From: Clostridiales bacterium
Lineage (GTDB): Bacteria > Bacillota > Clostridia > Lachnospirales > Lachnospiraceae
DNA length: 64,000 nucleotides
NCBI GenBank assembly: GCA_018366495.1
Contig: JAGZHZ010000007.1
Location: 1 to 64,000, forward strand
Reading direction: 5' to 3'
The notes below the pieces were generated by a model. The model ran no database searches, was not told the DNA's origin, and was given only the letters and a program-made list of their open reading frames with translations. Shown here in pieces: positions 17,917 through 27,499 of this stretch (its first letter is position 1; every line of letters starts with the position of its first letter). A program made the translations under genes and the position numbers.

Positions 17917-18074
17917 TTTCTCCTTCGTCTTTTTTTGTAAGGTTTCTGGTGATATTCAAAATGAATGGAATCACCACATTAAAAAATCATTATACGCTAT
18001 TCTGTCCATAATTTCTACCCTTAAATCTGCTTTCTTTTTTAAAATGCAAAAAAAGATGATGAAAAAATATGAAA

Positions 18075-18119
18075 TTGTATACAAAAATATTGACATCTTT
18101 AAAAAGAAAACACTATAAT
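18075..18119 (+). promoter_or_regulatory. rsmD promoter with adjacent TTGTATACAA palindrome
   Basis: TTGACA (18090-18095), 18 bp, TATAAT (18114-18119). The 10-bp palindrome TTGTATACAA (18075-18084) lies just upstream of the -35 and is identical to the core of the operator at 12783-12792. Confidence 0.55.
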
Positions 18120-18152
18120 AACAGGGAAATTAAAATAGAAAAGGAAAAGTAT

Positions 18153-18722
18153 ATGAGAGTGATAGCAGGAAAAGCAAGACGTCTTCCGCTGAAAACAGTT
18201 GCAGGGATGGACACAAGGCCGACGACAGACAGAATAAAAGAAACATTATTTAATATGCTGCAAAACGATCTGGAAGGCTGTCGCTTTCTCGATCTTTTTG
18301 GCGGCAGCGGAGGGATTGGAATAGAGGCGCTGAGCAGAGGGGCCGGAGAGGCTGTATTTGTGGAAAGTGACCGAAAGGCAGCGGCATGTATTTCAGATAA
18401 TCTGAAATTTACAAAGTTAGAAAAGGATGCGCGAGTATTATGCTGTGATGTGCTGACAGCACTTAGAAAACTGGAATCAGAACAGCCATTTGATCTGATT
18501 TTTATGGACCCTCCTTATAATAAAAATTTAGAAGAACAGGTACTCGATTATTTAAAAGATTCTGCTCTTGCGAATGAGGATACTCTTGTGATTGTGGAGG
18601 CGTCTTTGAATACATCTTTTGCATATGCAGAAGAGATGGGATTTGAAGTTATAAAGAGAAAAAAATATAAAACAAATGAACATGTATTTCTGAAAAAAAA
18701 GAGTACGCAACGAGGCAATTAA
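18153..18722 (+). CDS. rsmD: 16S rRNA (guanine966-N2)-methyltransferase RsmD
   Basis: 189-aa SAM-dependent methyltransferase acting on G966 of 16S rRNA. It begins MRVIAGKARRLPLKT, followed by RPTTDRIKETLFN, typical of RsmD. Motif I is LDLFGGSGGIGIEALSRGA, and the catalytic DPPY is present as FMDPPYN. The start was placed at ATG 18153 behind AAGGAAA; the frame opens further upstream, but the promoter lies there. Cotranscribed with coaD 24 nt downstream, the usual Firmicutes pairing. Confidence 0.93.
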   Translation: MRVIAGKARRLPLKTVAGMDTRPTTDRIKETLFNMLQNDLEGCRFLDLFGGSGGIGIEALSRGAGEAVFVESDRKAAACISDNLKFTKLEKDARVLCCDVLTALRKLESEQPFDLIFMDPPYNKNLEEQVLDYLKDSALANEDTLVIVEASLNTSFAYAEEMGFEVIKRKKYKTNEHVFLKKKSTQRGN

Positions 18723-18746
18723 AAGGTTGCCGGTGAGGAGGAACAT

Positions 18747-19238
18747 ATGAGAAGAGCAGTCTATCCAGGCAGTTTTGATCCTGTCACTTTCGGACATTTA
18801 GATGTAATACGAAGATCAGCGGATTTAGTGGACGAGCTGATTGTAGGAGTTTTGAACAACAGTGCAAAAACACCGTTGTTTTCTGCTGAAGAACGTGTTA
18901 AACTATTGATGGATGCCACAAAAGATATTCACAATGTGCGCATTCAGGCTTTTTCAGGGTTGTCCGTTGATTTTGCAAAGGAAATGGGCGCAGGATTTAT
19001 CGTCAGAGGACTGCGGGCAATCACAGATTTTGAGTATGAACTGCAAATGGCGCAGACAAATCGAATTATGAATCCTGGAATTGATACGATTTTTCTGACA
19101 ACAAGTCTGCAGTATGCTTACTTAAGTTCTACGACAGTAAAAGAAGTAGCTTCCTATGGAGGAGATATTTCAAAATTTGTGCCTGCTACAGTAGTAGATC
19201 AGGTTTTTCATAAAATAGCAGAGAAAAAGAAAAATTAA
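18747..19238 (+). CDS. coaD: Phosphopantetheine adenylyltransferase
   Basis: 163-aa nucleotidyltransferase forming dephospho-CoA from 4'-phosphopantetheine and ATP, the penultimate step of CoA synthesis. The (T/H)xGH motif is present as TFGH in YPGSFDPVTFGHLDVI. The ATP-contacting ISSxxVR-like segment is replaced by SSTTVKE (YLSSTTVKEVA). A very strong GAGGAGG SD precedes ATG 18747. Length fits the family (about 160 aa). Confidence 0.95.
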   Translation: MRRAVYPGSFDPVTFGHLDVIRRSADLVDELIVGVLNNSAKTPLFSAEERVKLLMDATKDIHNVRIQAFSGLSVDFAKEMGAGFIVRGLRAITDFEYELQMAQTNRIMNPGIDTIFLTTSLQYAYLSSTTVKEVASYGGDISKFVPATVVDQVFHKIAEKKKN

Positions 19239-19252
19239 GGAGAGATGACAAA

Positions 19253-19843
19253 ATGAGCAGCAGAATAGAACAGATTATCGAAGAAATAAAAGATTATATA
19301 GACAGTTGCAAATTTCAGCCTTTGTCTACGACAAAGATTGTTGTAAATAAAGAAGAATTGGAAGACCTTCTGTGTGAGCTGCGAATGAAGACGCCGGATG
19401 AGATCAAACGGTATCAGAAGATTATCAGCAATAAAGACTCGATTATCCAGGATGCGAAGAACAGAGCTGAGGCAGAGATTGCGGAAGCGACTGCAAAAGC
19501 ACAGCAGTTAGTCAGTGAAAATGAAGTGATGCGCATGGCACAGGAACATGCAGAAGAGCTGCTGGATCGCGCACAGAAACAGGCGCAGGAGATTATCGAC
19601 AATGCGACAAATGATGCAAACAGTATTCGGATGAGTGCAATCTCTTATACAGATGAAATGTTGGAAAATCTGGAAAAAATTATGGCGCATACAATGGAAA
19701 CGGCAGGAGCAAAATATGAGACATTTTTAAACTCTATTCAGTCCTGTTATGATATTGTAAATAAGAACAGACAAGAGCTTTCTCCTCAGGAAGTACCGAG
19801 CAGTTATATACCGGAGGAAGAGGAAGAAGAGGAAGAAGAATAG
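19253..19843 (+). CDS. Coiled-coil protein, 196 aa, unknown function
   Basis: Soluble protein with a structured N-terminus (to about residue 45) and a long amphipathic coiled coil (about 55-165) rich in Ala, Glu, Gln and Lys. It ends with a run of nine glutamates. The coiled coil resembles V/F-ATPase stalk subunits and DivIVA-like proteins, and such genes are often annotated as ATP synthase subunit B-like or DivIVA-like, but no specific domain is evident. It starts 14 nt after coaD behind AAGGAGAG, so it is part of the rsmD-coaD unit. Confidence 0.8.
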   Translation: MSSRIEQIIEEIKDYIDSCKFQPLSTTKIVVNKEELEDLLCELRMKTPDEIKRYQKIISNKDSIIQDAKNRAEAEIAEATAKAQQLVSENEVMRMAQEHAEELLDRAQKQAQEIIDNATNDANSIRMSAISYTDEMLENLEKIMAHTMETAGAKYETFLNSIQSCYDIVNKNRQELSPQEVPSSYIPEEEEEEEEE

Positions 19844-19852
19844 GTACAATAT

Positions 19853-19897
19853 TTTTTATGCGACAGGAGAAGTCATAAACTTTCTGCCGCATAAAAA
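19853..19897. terminator. Hairpin between convergent genes
   Basis: Stem TTTTTATGCGaCAG / CTGcCGCATAAAAA (19853-19866 with 19884-19897) between the converging coiled-coil and YlbJ-like genes. The A/T part is in the stem base rather than a clear tail, so it is only a probable bidirectional terminator. Confidence 0.45.
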
Positions 19898-19914
19898 TAA
19901 AACAGAGAATATGC

Positions 19915-20841
19915 TCAAAAGAGAAAACAACAAGTGAGCAGGCAGGCAATCAGACAGATCATCAGTCGGGCTTTTATATAGGCACCGATAGAGAGCGAAC
20001 CGGATGAGAGAACGCTTTGGGTCTGTGCAAGCGCACAGAATCCACCCCATACACAGATCATACATAGAAAAAAATATTTTTGTGTAAAAGGCAAAGACTG
20101 TGTGGCGATGAAGGCGATCCCGTTTGTCAATTCCATACTGCCTACGAAAAAGGATTGAAGAAATATGTTTGCGGTCGGAAGTGACTGTATGAGGCGGGAA
20201 AGAATGGAAAAAAGGATGACATAGCTTCCCAGTTTCAGAATAGTAAATACCGCGTTCATGATACAGGCATCGATCAGTTCAAAACGAACTTGAATTTTTG
20301 ATGCCTGTTTTTTATATACCGTATCTGCGGACGATATAGTCCGGCGGTAGGATTGATTTGTAAGAATCCCATAAATAATAGGTGCTCCGTATACGATCAG
20401 GAGCGTAGGTATTAAATAGGAGGCATCTTTCAGCGTCTGAAATACAACAATATTCATCAAAAACATAGGACTGACGTTATTGATAAAAGGCAGCAGATAG
20501 GAAGCTTCTTCTTTTGAGAGCTGTCCGTTTCGCTCCAGATCATTGATGGTCTTTGCACCCATTGGAAATCCGCATAAAAAACCGATGAGAAGCGCATAAG
20601 TGCCATATGTACTCAGATGCATAAGACGGGATGTGACAGGAGAAAAAAAACGGACAAGATATTTTACAAGGTCAAGCTGGATAAGAAGATTGGAAAAAAT
20701 CATAGTAGGAAGCAGAGTCGGAATCAGGGTATCAAACCATAGATGAAGCCCTGACTGTGCGGCGATAAAAGCGTCTGAAGGATGAGAAAAAACATAAAAG
20801 AAAAGAGCAAATAAAAGAAGCGCAGAGAGAAAACGTTTCAT
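19915..20841 (-). CDS. YlbJ-like sporulation integral membrane protein
   Basis: 308-aa polytopic membrane protein with about eight hydrophobic helices and the nucleoside-recognition (Gate) domain fold. GFLCGFPMGAKTINDL and LLPFINNVSPMFLMN are typical of the YlbJ/SpoVV family, which moves dipicolinic acid across the outer forespore membrane in Bacillus. Function here is inferred from that family. ATG 20841 follows GGGAG; a GTG at 20853 lies closer to the SD and is less likely. Single-gene unit on the minus strand. Confidence 0.8.
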   Translation of the reverse strand: MKRFLSALLLFALFFYVFSHPSDAFIAAQSGLHLWFDTLIPTLLPTMIFSNLLIQLDLVKYLVRFFSPVTSRLMHLSTYGTYALLIGFLCGFPMGAKTINDLERNGQLSKEEASYLLPFINNVSPMFLMNIVVFQTLKDASYLIPTLLIVYGAPIIYGILTNQSYRRTISSADTVYKKQASKIQVRFELIDACIMNAVFTILKLGSYVILFSILSRLIQSLPTANIFLQSFFVGSMELTNGIAFIATQSLPFTQKYFFLCMICVWGGFCALAQTQSVLSSGSLSIGAYIKARLMICLIACLLTCCFLF

Positions 20842-20991
20842 AAAATAAAACACTCCCTATCATTTTTACCATTTTATGAGACATTTCAAAAAAACATGTG
20901 GTACTTCCTATATTTCTTTGCTGGCTAAATGGAAGGGAATGAGAAAACGAAAAGAGCGCATATACTGGATTAAGAATAAAAAGGCAGCTGT

Positions 20992-21834
20992 ATGATGAAA
21001 AGAAAAATGGAGCGTATTATCATATGGGTATTTGTTTTAAGTCTTGTATGCCTGCTTTTTCATTATTTGGATTATAACAAAAAAGCAGGAAATCTGATAT
21101 CCTACAGTGAAGAAAGCGATCCATTTCGCCAGATGGAGCTTTCTGTCAATCTTCTTCGGCAAATGGAAGAATTAAAGAAAGAGACAGGATATTCTATAGG
21201 AGAACAGATTGCAGTTTTTCTTCCGGTATTTCGCTTTCAGATGAGCGGTCATGAAGAAGAGATGAATGCACAGACACTTGAAATGTGGGATCTTTTTTAT
21301 ACAAAGAGAAAAAAAGAGACTTTTTCTCACTTAAAGCAGAGTTGTCGTGCTATATGGGATGATCTGAAATGTTTTCCGGTTCAAAATGGAGAGAAAAAAA
21401 TGATCTTTGAAAATTCCTGGATGTTTGCACGCACATATGGAGGAGAAAGAGGCCATGAAGGGACAGATTTAATACCGCCTGAGAATGTCAGAGACTATTA
21501 TCGTGTAGTCAGTATGACAGACGGCGTTGTTGAAAAGATTGGATGGCTGGAAAAAGGAGGCTGGAGAATTGGGATCCGTTCAGAACACGGGGGATATTTC
21601 TACTATGCACATTTATCTTCCTACGCAAAAGAGTTTGCTGTCGGCGAGAAGGTAAAAGCAGGCGATTTATTAGGATATATGGGAGATACAGGATACGGAG
21701 CGGAGGAAAATACAATGGGAAAATTTGATGTCCATCTTCATCTTGGTATTTATATTCAGACAGAGAGAATGGAAGAATTAAGCGTAAATCCCTACTGGAT
21801 TCTTCGATTTTTGGCAGACAGAAATGAAATATAA
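20992..21834 (+). CDS. M23 (LytM) family metallopeptidase, membrane-anchored
   Basis: 280-aa protein with one N-terminal transmembrane segment (about residues 8-25) and an extracytoplasmic C-terminal LytM domain. The zinc ligands are present: H and D of GHEGTD, and the HxH of VHLHLGIY. These peptidases cut peptidoglycan cross-bridges. The sequence between has WLEKGGWRIGIRSEHGGYFYYAHLSSY, split by the usual strand pattern. It lies head-to-head with the YlbJ-like gene, so a sporulation cell-wall role is plausible but unproven. Confidence 0.85.
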   Translation: MMKRKMERIIIWVFVLSLVCLLFHYLDYNKKAGNLISYSEESDPFRQMELSVNLLRQMEELKKETGYSIGEQIAVFLPVFRFQMSGHEEEMNAQTLEMWDLFYTKRKKETFSHLKQSCRAIWDDLKCFPVQNGEKKMIFENSWMFARTYGGERGHEGTDLIPPENVRDYYRVVSMTDGVVEKIGWLEKGGWRIGIRSEHGGYFYYAHLSSYAKEFAVGEKVKAGDLLGYMGDTGYGAEENTMGKFDVHLHLGIYIQTERMEELSVNPYWILRFLADRNEI

Positions 21835-21888
21835 TGGATTCCTATAAATGAGAATCAAAGGTCAGAGAGATAAAGGAGAGAAGTTTTT

Positions 21889-22710
21889 ATGGAAATACAA
21901 CTGTGGAAAAAGAGATTAGATCCATATGAACTTGCTGTCAAAGAATTAACTGTGAAATTTGAACATTTGATTCAGGAGCATAAACAGCAAGGGCTATATT
22001 CACCGATTGAGCAGGTGACAGGAAGGGTGAAATCGGTTTCCAGCATTTTAAATAAAATGAAAAAGAAAAAAATTGAAATAGATGAGATGGAGGAAAAAGT
22101 AGAAGACATCGCAGGTATCCGCATTATCTGCCAGTTTGTAGAAGATATTCAAAAAGTCGTTGAGATTATACGAGCCAGAAACGATATGGAAGTGAAAGAA
22201 GAACGGGATTATATTACCAATATGAAAGACAGCGGATATCGCAGTTACCATGTAATCATTTATTATCCTATTGAGACACTGGAGGGAACGAAAAAAATTC
22301 AGGCGGAGATTCAGATTCGGACACTGGGAATGAATTTCTGGTCTACGATCGAACATTCCCTGCAGTACAAGTATGAAAAAAATATTCCAGATCATATCCG
22401 TGAACGGCTGACAAAGGCAGCAGATGCTATCATTGTGCTGGATCATGAAATGTCTACGGTGCGCAGCGAAATTATGGATGCCCAGAATTCCTTGATGATT
22501 CAGGAAAGTTTAGTAGAAGATATTTTAAATACGATTCACAATCTATATTATCTTGCGAATAAAAGAGAGATTTTAAAGATTCAGGACGAATTTTATAGAA
22601 TTTACGAATTGGGTGATCTGGAGCAACTGAAAAAATTTCACACAGAACTGGATATCATTGCACAGGGATATCGTGCTCAGTCTGTAGAACATAAAGGGAT
22701 AAAAAATTAA
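21889..22710 (+). CDS. relQ: Small alarmone synthetase, RelQ/YjbM type
   Basis: 273-aa single-domain (p)ppGpp synthetase that transfers pyrophosphate from ATP to GDP or GTP. The RelA/SpoT synthetase motifs are seen: GRVKSVSSILNKM, EDIAGIRIICQF, DSGYRSYHVII, and AEIQIRTLGMNFWSTIEH with its catalytic Glu. There is no HD hydrolase, TGS or ACT domain, so it cannot degrade the alarmone. A helical C-terminus fits the RelQ tetramer. It may share a transcript with rsmF 17 nt downstream. Confidence 0.9.
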   Translation: MEIQLWKKRLDPYELAVKELTVKFEHLIQEHKQQGLYSPIEQVTGRVKSVSSILNKMKKKKIEIDEMEEKVEDIAGIRIICQFVEDIQKVVEIIRARNDMEVKEERDYITNMKDSGYRSYHVIIYYPIETLEGTKKIQAEIQIRTLGMNFWSTIEHSLQYKYEKNIPDHIRERLTKAADAIIVLDHEMSTVRSEIMDAQNSLMIQESLVEDILNTIHNLYYLANKREILKIQDEFYRIYELGDLEQLKKFHTELDIIAQGYRAQSVEHKGIKN

Positions 22711-22727
22711 AGACAGGAGAAATATAC

Positions 22728-24104
22728 ATGAAGCTGCCAGAACCGTTTTTAGAAAAGATGAGGCAATTACTGGGGGAAGAATATCCATTCTATGAGAAAA
22801 GCTATGAAAAAGAGAGGGTACATGGGCTGCGTGTCAACACTTCAAAGATTTCAGTAGAAGAATTTTTAAACATTACGCCGTTTCAGCTGCGAAAAATTCC
22901 ATGGACAGAAAATGGATTTTATTATGATGAAAAAGAAGCAGTGACAAAGCATCCGCATTATTTTGCAGGACTTTATTATATACAGGAGCCAAGTGCAATG
23001 ATTCCGGCAGGAATTTTACCTGTATCTCCAGGAGAGAATGTTTTAGATTTATGTGCGGCACCGGGAGGAAAGGCAACGGAGCTTGGGGCAAAATTGGGCA
23101 GAGAAGGGCTGCTTGTTGCAAATGATATCAGTAATTCCAGGGCAAAGGGACTTTTAAAGAATCTGGAATTGTTTGGAATAGGAAATGTACTTGTTACAAG
23201 TGAGACGCCTGAGAAATTACTCTCTTATTTTCCGCAGTTTTTTGATAAAATTTTAATTGATGCTCCGTGTTCCGGGGAAGGAATGTTTCGCAAGGATTTG
23301 TCGATGGCAGCTGACTGGATGGAGAAGGGGCCTTTCTATTATGCAGAAATTCAAAAAAACATACTGGAAACTGCCGCCAAAATGTTGAAACCGGGAGGAA
23401 AGCTGGTTTACTCGACTTGCACGTTTGATCCGGAAGAGAATGAAAAAAATATCCAGTTTTTTCTGGATCATCATGCGGATTTCTCGATTGAACCGTTAAA
23501 AGAATGGAAAGAAGGTTTTTCACACGGGCGGATACAGGAGACACAAAATCAGGAGATGGAGCAATGTGTCCGCATGTGGCCCCACAAGGCAGAGGGGGAG
23601 GGCCATTTTGCAGCGCTGCTGAAAAAAGAGCAGAATAAGGAAGACGAGATTAAACAGAATAAGATGAAAGTGAAGAATAAAATTTTATTTTCAAAAGAGA
23701 CAGAATCTTTTTTTGAACAGATTAAAATTCCACTTTTATCGAAAAAAAATGTGACGAATTATGACGGAAAGCTTTACCTGCTGCCAGAAGGACTGGAAAG
23801 AATCAGAGGACTACGTTTTTTAAGAACAGGGCTATATCTGGGAGAGGCTGCAAAAAATCGTTTTGAACCGAGTCAGGCGCTTGCTATGTATCTGAAAATG
23901 GAGGAATTCACACAGTCCTTTTCAATGAGTGCAGATGACATGAGAGTGATTCGATATCTGAAAGGAGAGACCATCGAAGCGGAGGACTGCCCGTATAAAA
24001 AAGGATTTGTGCTGATCGGTGTCGATGGATATCCGCTTGGATGGGCAAAAATAGTAAATGGAACCCTTCGCAATAAATATTATGCAGGATGGAGGATTCA
24101 GTGA
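22728..24104 (+). CDS. rsmF: 16S rRNA (cytosine-C5)-methyltransferase, RsmF/YebU-like
   Basis: 458-aa NOL1/NOP2/Sun-family m5C methyltransferase. It has the SAM motif VLDLCAAPGGKATELGAKL and both catalytic cysteines: DAPCSGEGMFRKD (motif IV) and STCTFDPEENE (motif VI). The C-terminal ~150 residues form the extra RNA-binding (PUA-like) domain of the RsmF type, ending in LGWAKIVNG. It overlaps the next gene by one base (TGATG), indicating coupling. Confidence 0.9.
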   Translation: MKLPEPFLEKMRQLLGEEYPFYEKSYEKERVHGLRVNTSKISVEEFLNITPFQLRKIPWTENGFYYDEKEAVTKHPHYFAGLYYIQEPSAMIPAGILPVSPGENVLDLCAAPGGKATELGAKLGREGLLVANDISNSRAKGLLKNLELFGIGNVLVTSETPEKLLSYFPQFFDKILIDAPCSGEGMFRKDLSMAADWMEKGPFYYAEIQKNILETAAKMLKPGGKLVYSTCTFDPEENEKNIQFFLDHHADFSIEPLKEWKEGFSHGRIQETQNQEMEQCVRMWPHKAEGEGHFAALLKKEQNKEDEIKQNKMKVKNKILFSKETESFFEQIKIPLLSKKNVTNYDGKLYLLPEGLERIRGLRFLRTGLYLGEAAKNRFEPSQALAMYLKMEEFTQSFSMSADDMRVIRYLKGETIEAEDCPYKKGFVLIGVDGYPLGWAKIVNGTLRNKYYAGWRIQ

Positions 24105-24823
24105 TGGGGAAGATGAGACTGGATAAATTTTTGGCAGCAGCAGGAATCGGAACGAGAAGTGAAGTAAAAGAACTGATGAGAAGAGGAGAAGTGACGCTGA
24201 ATGGCAGTAACTGCAAAAAGCCAGAACAAAAAATAGAACCAGCCAGTGATATCGTTGCCGTGTCAGGAAAACAAGTTTTTTATGAAGAGTTATCTTATTT
24301 TTTATTTCATAAGCCAGCAGGATGCGTCAGCGCTACAAAAGATGACAGAGAGAAAACCGTGATGGATTATCTGAAAGAGCCTCAGTGCCGTGATCTGTTT
24401 CCAGTAGGACGTCTGGATAAGGATACGGAAGGACTTTTGCTGATTACAAACGATGGAGATCTGGCACATAGACTGTTATCACCAAGAAAACATGTAGATA
24501 AGACATACTATGCCAAAATAGAAGGAAAAGTCGATAATACAGATGTAAAAGCATTTCTGGAAGGAATTGATATCGGAGATGAAGAAAAGACGCTTCCGGC
24601 AAAATTAGTTCCATTAAGTACAGGAGAGATTTCAGAAGTAGAGATCACTATTTGGGAGGGACGATATCATCAGATTAAAAGAATGTTTGAGGCAGTCGGG
24701 AAAAAAGTGCTGTATCTAAAGCGCATTTCTATGGGATCACTTATCTTGGAAGAATCTCTGGAAAAAGGAACATACCGCCGTCTGAGCAGAGAAGAAATTG
24801 CAGAATTAAAGAAAGGACGTTAA
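24104..24823 (+). CDS. 16S/23S rRNA pseudouridine synthase, RsuA/RluB family
   Basis: 239-aa enzyme with an N-terminal S4 RNA-binding domain (MRLDKFLAAAGIGTRSEVKE) and a catalytic domain with FPVGRLDKDTEGLLLITNDG, containing the catalytic aspartate. RYHQIKRMFEAVGKKV is the second conserved motif. The short form resembles RsuA, which makes pseudouridine 516 in 16S rRNA, but RluB-type activity on 23S is not excluded. ATG 24104 overlaps the rsmF stop; an earlier in-frame ATG at 24089 lies before the GGAGG SD. Confidence 0.9.
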   Translation: MGKMRLDKFLAAAGIGTRSEVKELMRRGEVTLNGSNCKKPEQKIEPASDIVAVSGKQVFYEELSYFLFHKPAGCVSATKDDREKTVMDYLKEPQCRDLFPVGRLDKDTEGLLLITNDGDLAHRLLSPRKHVDKTYYAKIEGKVDNTDVKAFLEGIDIGDEEKTLPAKLVPLSTGEISEVEITIWEGRYHQIKRMFEAVGKKVLYLKRISMGSLILEESLEKGTYRRLSREEIAELKKGR

Positions 24824-24826
24824 AAA

Positions 24827-25501
24827 ATGCTGACAGGGAAAAAAGCAGTTATTTTTGATATGGATGGAACACTGCTGGATTCTATGTGGATGTGGAAACA
24901 GATTGATGTGGAATACCTGGCACGGTTTGGAATTGAGCTACCTTTGCAGCTGGAAAGAGAGATTGAAGGAAAGAGTTATACAGAGACAGCCACATATTTT
25001 AAGGAACGGTTTGCTTTAAAGCAGAGCGTAGAAGAGATTAAACAGGACTGGTATGAGATGACAGCAGAGAAATATAGAACACAGGTGACGTATAAACCAG
25101 GGGCAGAATCTTTTTTGAAAGAGCTCAGAAAAAGAAAAATTCGGACAGCAATTGCCACAAGCAACAGCATTGATCTTGTAAAAGTGGCATCCAAATCCCT
25201 TCATCTGGAACGATATATCGACTTTATATGTACAGGATGCAGTGTTCCAAAAGGAAAACCAGCTCCGGATGTCTATTTAAAAGCTGCGCAGGAACTGGAT
25301 ACAGATCCGTCAGAATGCCTTGTATTTGAGGATGTGCCGATGGGAATTATGGCAGGAAAAAATGCTGGCATGGAAGTATGTGCGGTGGAAGACGCATTTT
25401 CAAGAGACCAGGAGAAAACGATTCGCTCTCTTGCAGATTACTATATACAGGATTACGATCAAATACTGAGAAATACATATGAAATACTCAGAAAAGATTG
25501 A
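24827..25501 (+). CDS. HAD-family phosphatase/phosphomutase (beta-PGM-like)
   Basis: 224-aa haloacid dehalogenase superfamily protein, subfamily IA with a helical cap. Motif I DMDGTLLDSMW gives nucleophile D11 and acid/base D13. Motif II is AIATSN, motif III K near KGKPAPDVY, and motif IV CLVFEDVPMGIMAGKNAG. The pattern matches beta-phosphoglucomutase-like sugar phosphatases. The substrate cannot be told from sequence. It follows the pseudouridine synthase by three bases, so it belongs to the relQ-rsmF operon. Confidence 0.88.
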   Translation: MLTGKKAVIFDMDGTLLDSMWMWKQIDVEYLARFGIELPLQLEREIEGKSYTETATYFKERFALKQSVEEIKQDWYEMTAEKYRTQVTYKPGAESFLKELRKRKIRTAIATSNSIDLVKVASKSLHLERYIDFICTGCSVPKGKPAPDVYLKAAQELDTDPSECLVFEDVPMGIMAGKNAGMEVCAVEDAFSRDQEKTIRSLADYYIQDYDQILRNTYEILRKD

Positions 25502-25562
25502 ATCAGCGTACAATTAAGAATGGAAAAAAAACAGCGCACAAAAGGCGCGGTTGGAGGAAAAT

Positions 25563-27494
25563 ATGAAGAATAATTTTTTGCCGATCTGTATGGAGGATTT
25601 ACAAGAACGCGGCATAGAACAGCTCGATTTTGTCTATGTGACGGGGGATGCATATGTAGACCATCCCTCTTTTGCTCATGCACTGCTGGGACGGCTTCTG
25701 GAGGCAAATGGATATAAGGTTGGAATCTTAGCGCAGCCCGACTGGAAAAATAAAGAAAGTATTAAGGCACTGGGATGTCCAAGGCTTGCATTTCTCGTAT
25801 CAGCCGGTAATATGGATTCCATGGTAAATCACTATAGCGTATCGAAAAAAAGAAGACAGACAGATGCTTTTTCGCCGGGAGGTGTGATGGGAAAACGTCC
25901 CGATAATGCCACGATTGCTTACTGCGGTCTGATACGGCAGGCTTATGGAAAAGTTCCGATTATTATCGGAGGAATTGAGGCAAGTCTGAGGAGGCTGGCA
26001 CATTACGACTACTGGTCTGACTCTCTGAAGCGGTCTATTTTGCTGGATTCGGGAGCAGACTTAATTTCATATGGAATGGGCGAGCGGTCTCTTTTACAGA
26101 TAGCAGAGGCATTAGATAATGGAATAGCAATTCAGGACCTCACCTATGTAGACGGGACAGTTTTTAAAACACGCCATCTGGACAGTGTATATGATTATGA
26201 ACTGCTTCCTTCCTATGAAGAGCTGAAAAAAGAAAAAAGGACGTATGCACAGAGCTTTTATACACAGTATTGTAATACCGATCCATTCTCAGCAAAAAGA
26301 TTGGTGGAACCGTATGGCCAAAAGATGTTTATTGTCCAAAATCCGCCGTCCAAACCTCTTTCTCAGACGGAGATGGATCGGATTTATGCCCTGCCATATC
26401 AAAGAACATGGCATCCGATTTATGATGAAGCAGGAGGAGTTCCGGCGATTGAAGAAGTAAAATTCAGTCTGGTCAGCAATCGAGGCTGTTTTGGAGGATG
26501 CAGCTTCTGTGCTTTGACTTTTCATCAGGGAAGAATTATCCAGACAAGAAGCCATGAGTCTATCATTGCAGAAGCGAAAAAGTTTATCTGGGAGCCTGAT
26601 TTTAAAGGCTATATTCACGACGTAGGAGGACCGACAGCAAATTTCAGACAGCCTGCGTGTCAGAAACAGTTAAAAAAAGGAGTATGTCCGACAAAACAGT
26701 GTCTGTTTCCAAAACCGTGTAAAAATTTGATTGTGGATCACAGCGATTATCTAAAACTGCTTCGAAAGCTGAGAGAACTGCCAAATGTAAAAAAGGTATT
26801 TGTCCGTTCTGGAATACGATTTGATTATCTGATCTATGATAAGGATGAAAACTTTTTTAAAGAGCTGGTGGAGCATCATATCAGCGGACAATTAAAAGTA
26901 GCACCGGAACATATTTGTGACGAAGTGCTGTCCAAGATGGGAAAACCAGAGAACAGTGTATATGAAAAATTTACTGCAAAATATAAAGCGTGGAATAAAA
27001 AACTTGGAAAAAATCAGTATCTTGTTCCATATCTGATGTCCTCTCATCCAGGATCCACAATGAAAGAGGCAGTTGCCCTGGCAGAATATCTGCGTGACCT
27101 TGGCTATATGCCTGAGCAGGTACAGGATTTTTATCCGACACCGTCTACCATTTCTACCTGTATGTATTACACAGGATTAGATCCACGGACGATGGAAAAA
27201 GTATACGTTCCGGTCAATCCGCATGAAAAGGCAATGCAGAGAGCACTGATTCAATATCGGAATCCGAAAAATTATGACCTTGTCTGCGAAGCTTTAAATT
27301 TAGCAGGCCGTACGGATCTGATAGGGTTTGATAAACATTGCTTGATTCGTCCAAGAAGAGGAAATATGACTGGAAAAGTATTAGGGCAGAACAAAACACA
27401 GCCAAGACAAAATGTGGCAGGAAAACGTATAAAACAGGAAGAATCAAAGAAAAAGAAGACGATACGGAATGTTCACAAGAAGAAACAGAGGTGA
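25563..27494 (+). CDS. YgiQ-family radical SAM protein
   Basis: 643-aa protein of the UPF0313/YgiQ family. An N-terminal B12-binding-like region (VTGDAYVDHPSFAHALLGRLL) precedes the radical-SAM core with RGCFGGCSFC (CxxxCxxC) near residue 307. The C-terminus is basic and disordered (KQEESKKKKT). Its reaction is not established in the family to my knowledge. ATG 25563 follows TTGGAGGAAA; an upstream TTG at 25551 overlaps that SD. It lies 5 nt before the SDR gene. Confidence 0.88.
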   Translation: MKNNFLPICMEDLQERGIEQLDFVYVTGDAYVDHPSFAHALLGRLLEANGYKVGILAQPDWKNKESIKALGCPRLAFLVSAGNMDSMVNHYSVSKKRRQTDAFSPGGVMGKRPDNATIAYCGLIRQAYGKVPIIIGGIEASLRRLAHYDYWSDSLKRSILLDSGADLISYGMGERSLLQIAEALDNGIAIQDLTYVDGTVFKTRHLDSVYDYELLPSYEELKKEKRTYAQSFYTQYCNTDPFSAKRLVEPYGQKMFIVQNPPSKPLSQTEMDRIYALPYQRTWHPIYDEAGGVPAIEEVKFSLVSNRGCFGGCSFCALTFHQGRIIQTRSHESIIAEAKKFIWEPDFKGYIHDVGGPTANFRQPACQKQLKKGVCPTKQCLFPKPCKNLIVDHSDYLKLLRKLRELPNVKKVFVRSGIRFDYLIYDKDENFFKELVEHHISGQLKVAPEHICDEVLSKMGKPENSVYEKFTAKYKAWNKKLGKNQYLVPYLMSSHPGSTMKEAVALAEYLRDLGYMPEQVQDFYPTPSTISTCMYYTGLDPRTMEKVYVPVNPHEKAMQRALIQYRNPKNYDLVCEALNLAGRTDLIGFDKHCLIRPRRGNMTGKVLGQNKTQPRQNVAGKRIKQEESKKKKTIRNVHKKKQR

Positions 27495-27499
27495 GAGAA

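Noticed and set aside
18069..18152. Upstream extension of rsmD
   Set aside because: The extension covers the promoter (TTGACA-18-TATAAT) and is unlike RsmD; the SD sits before ATG 18153.
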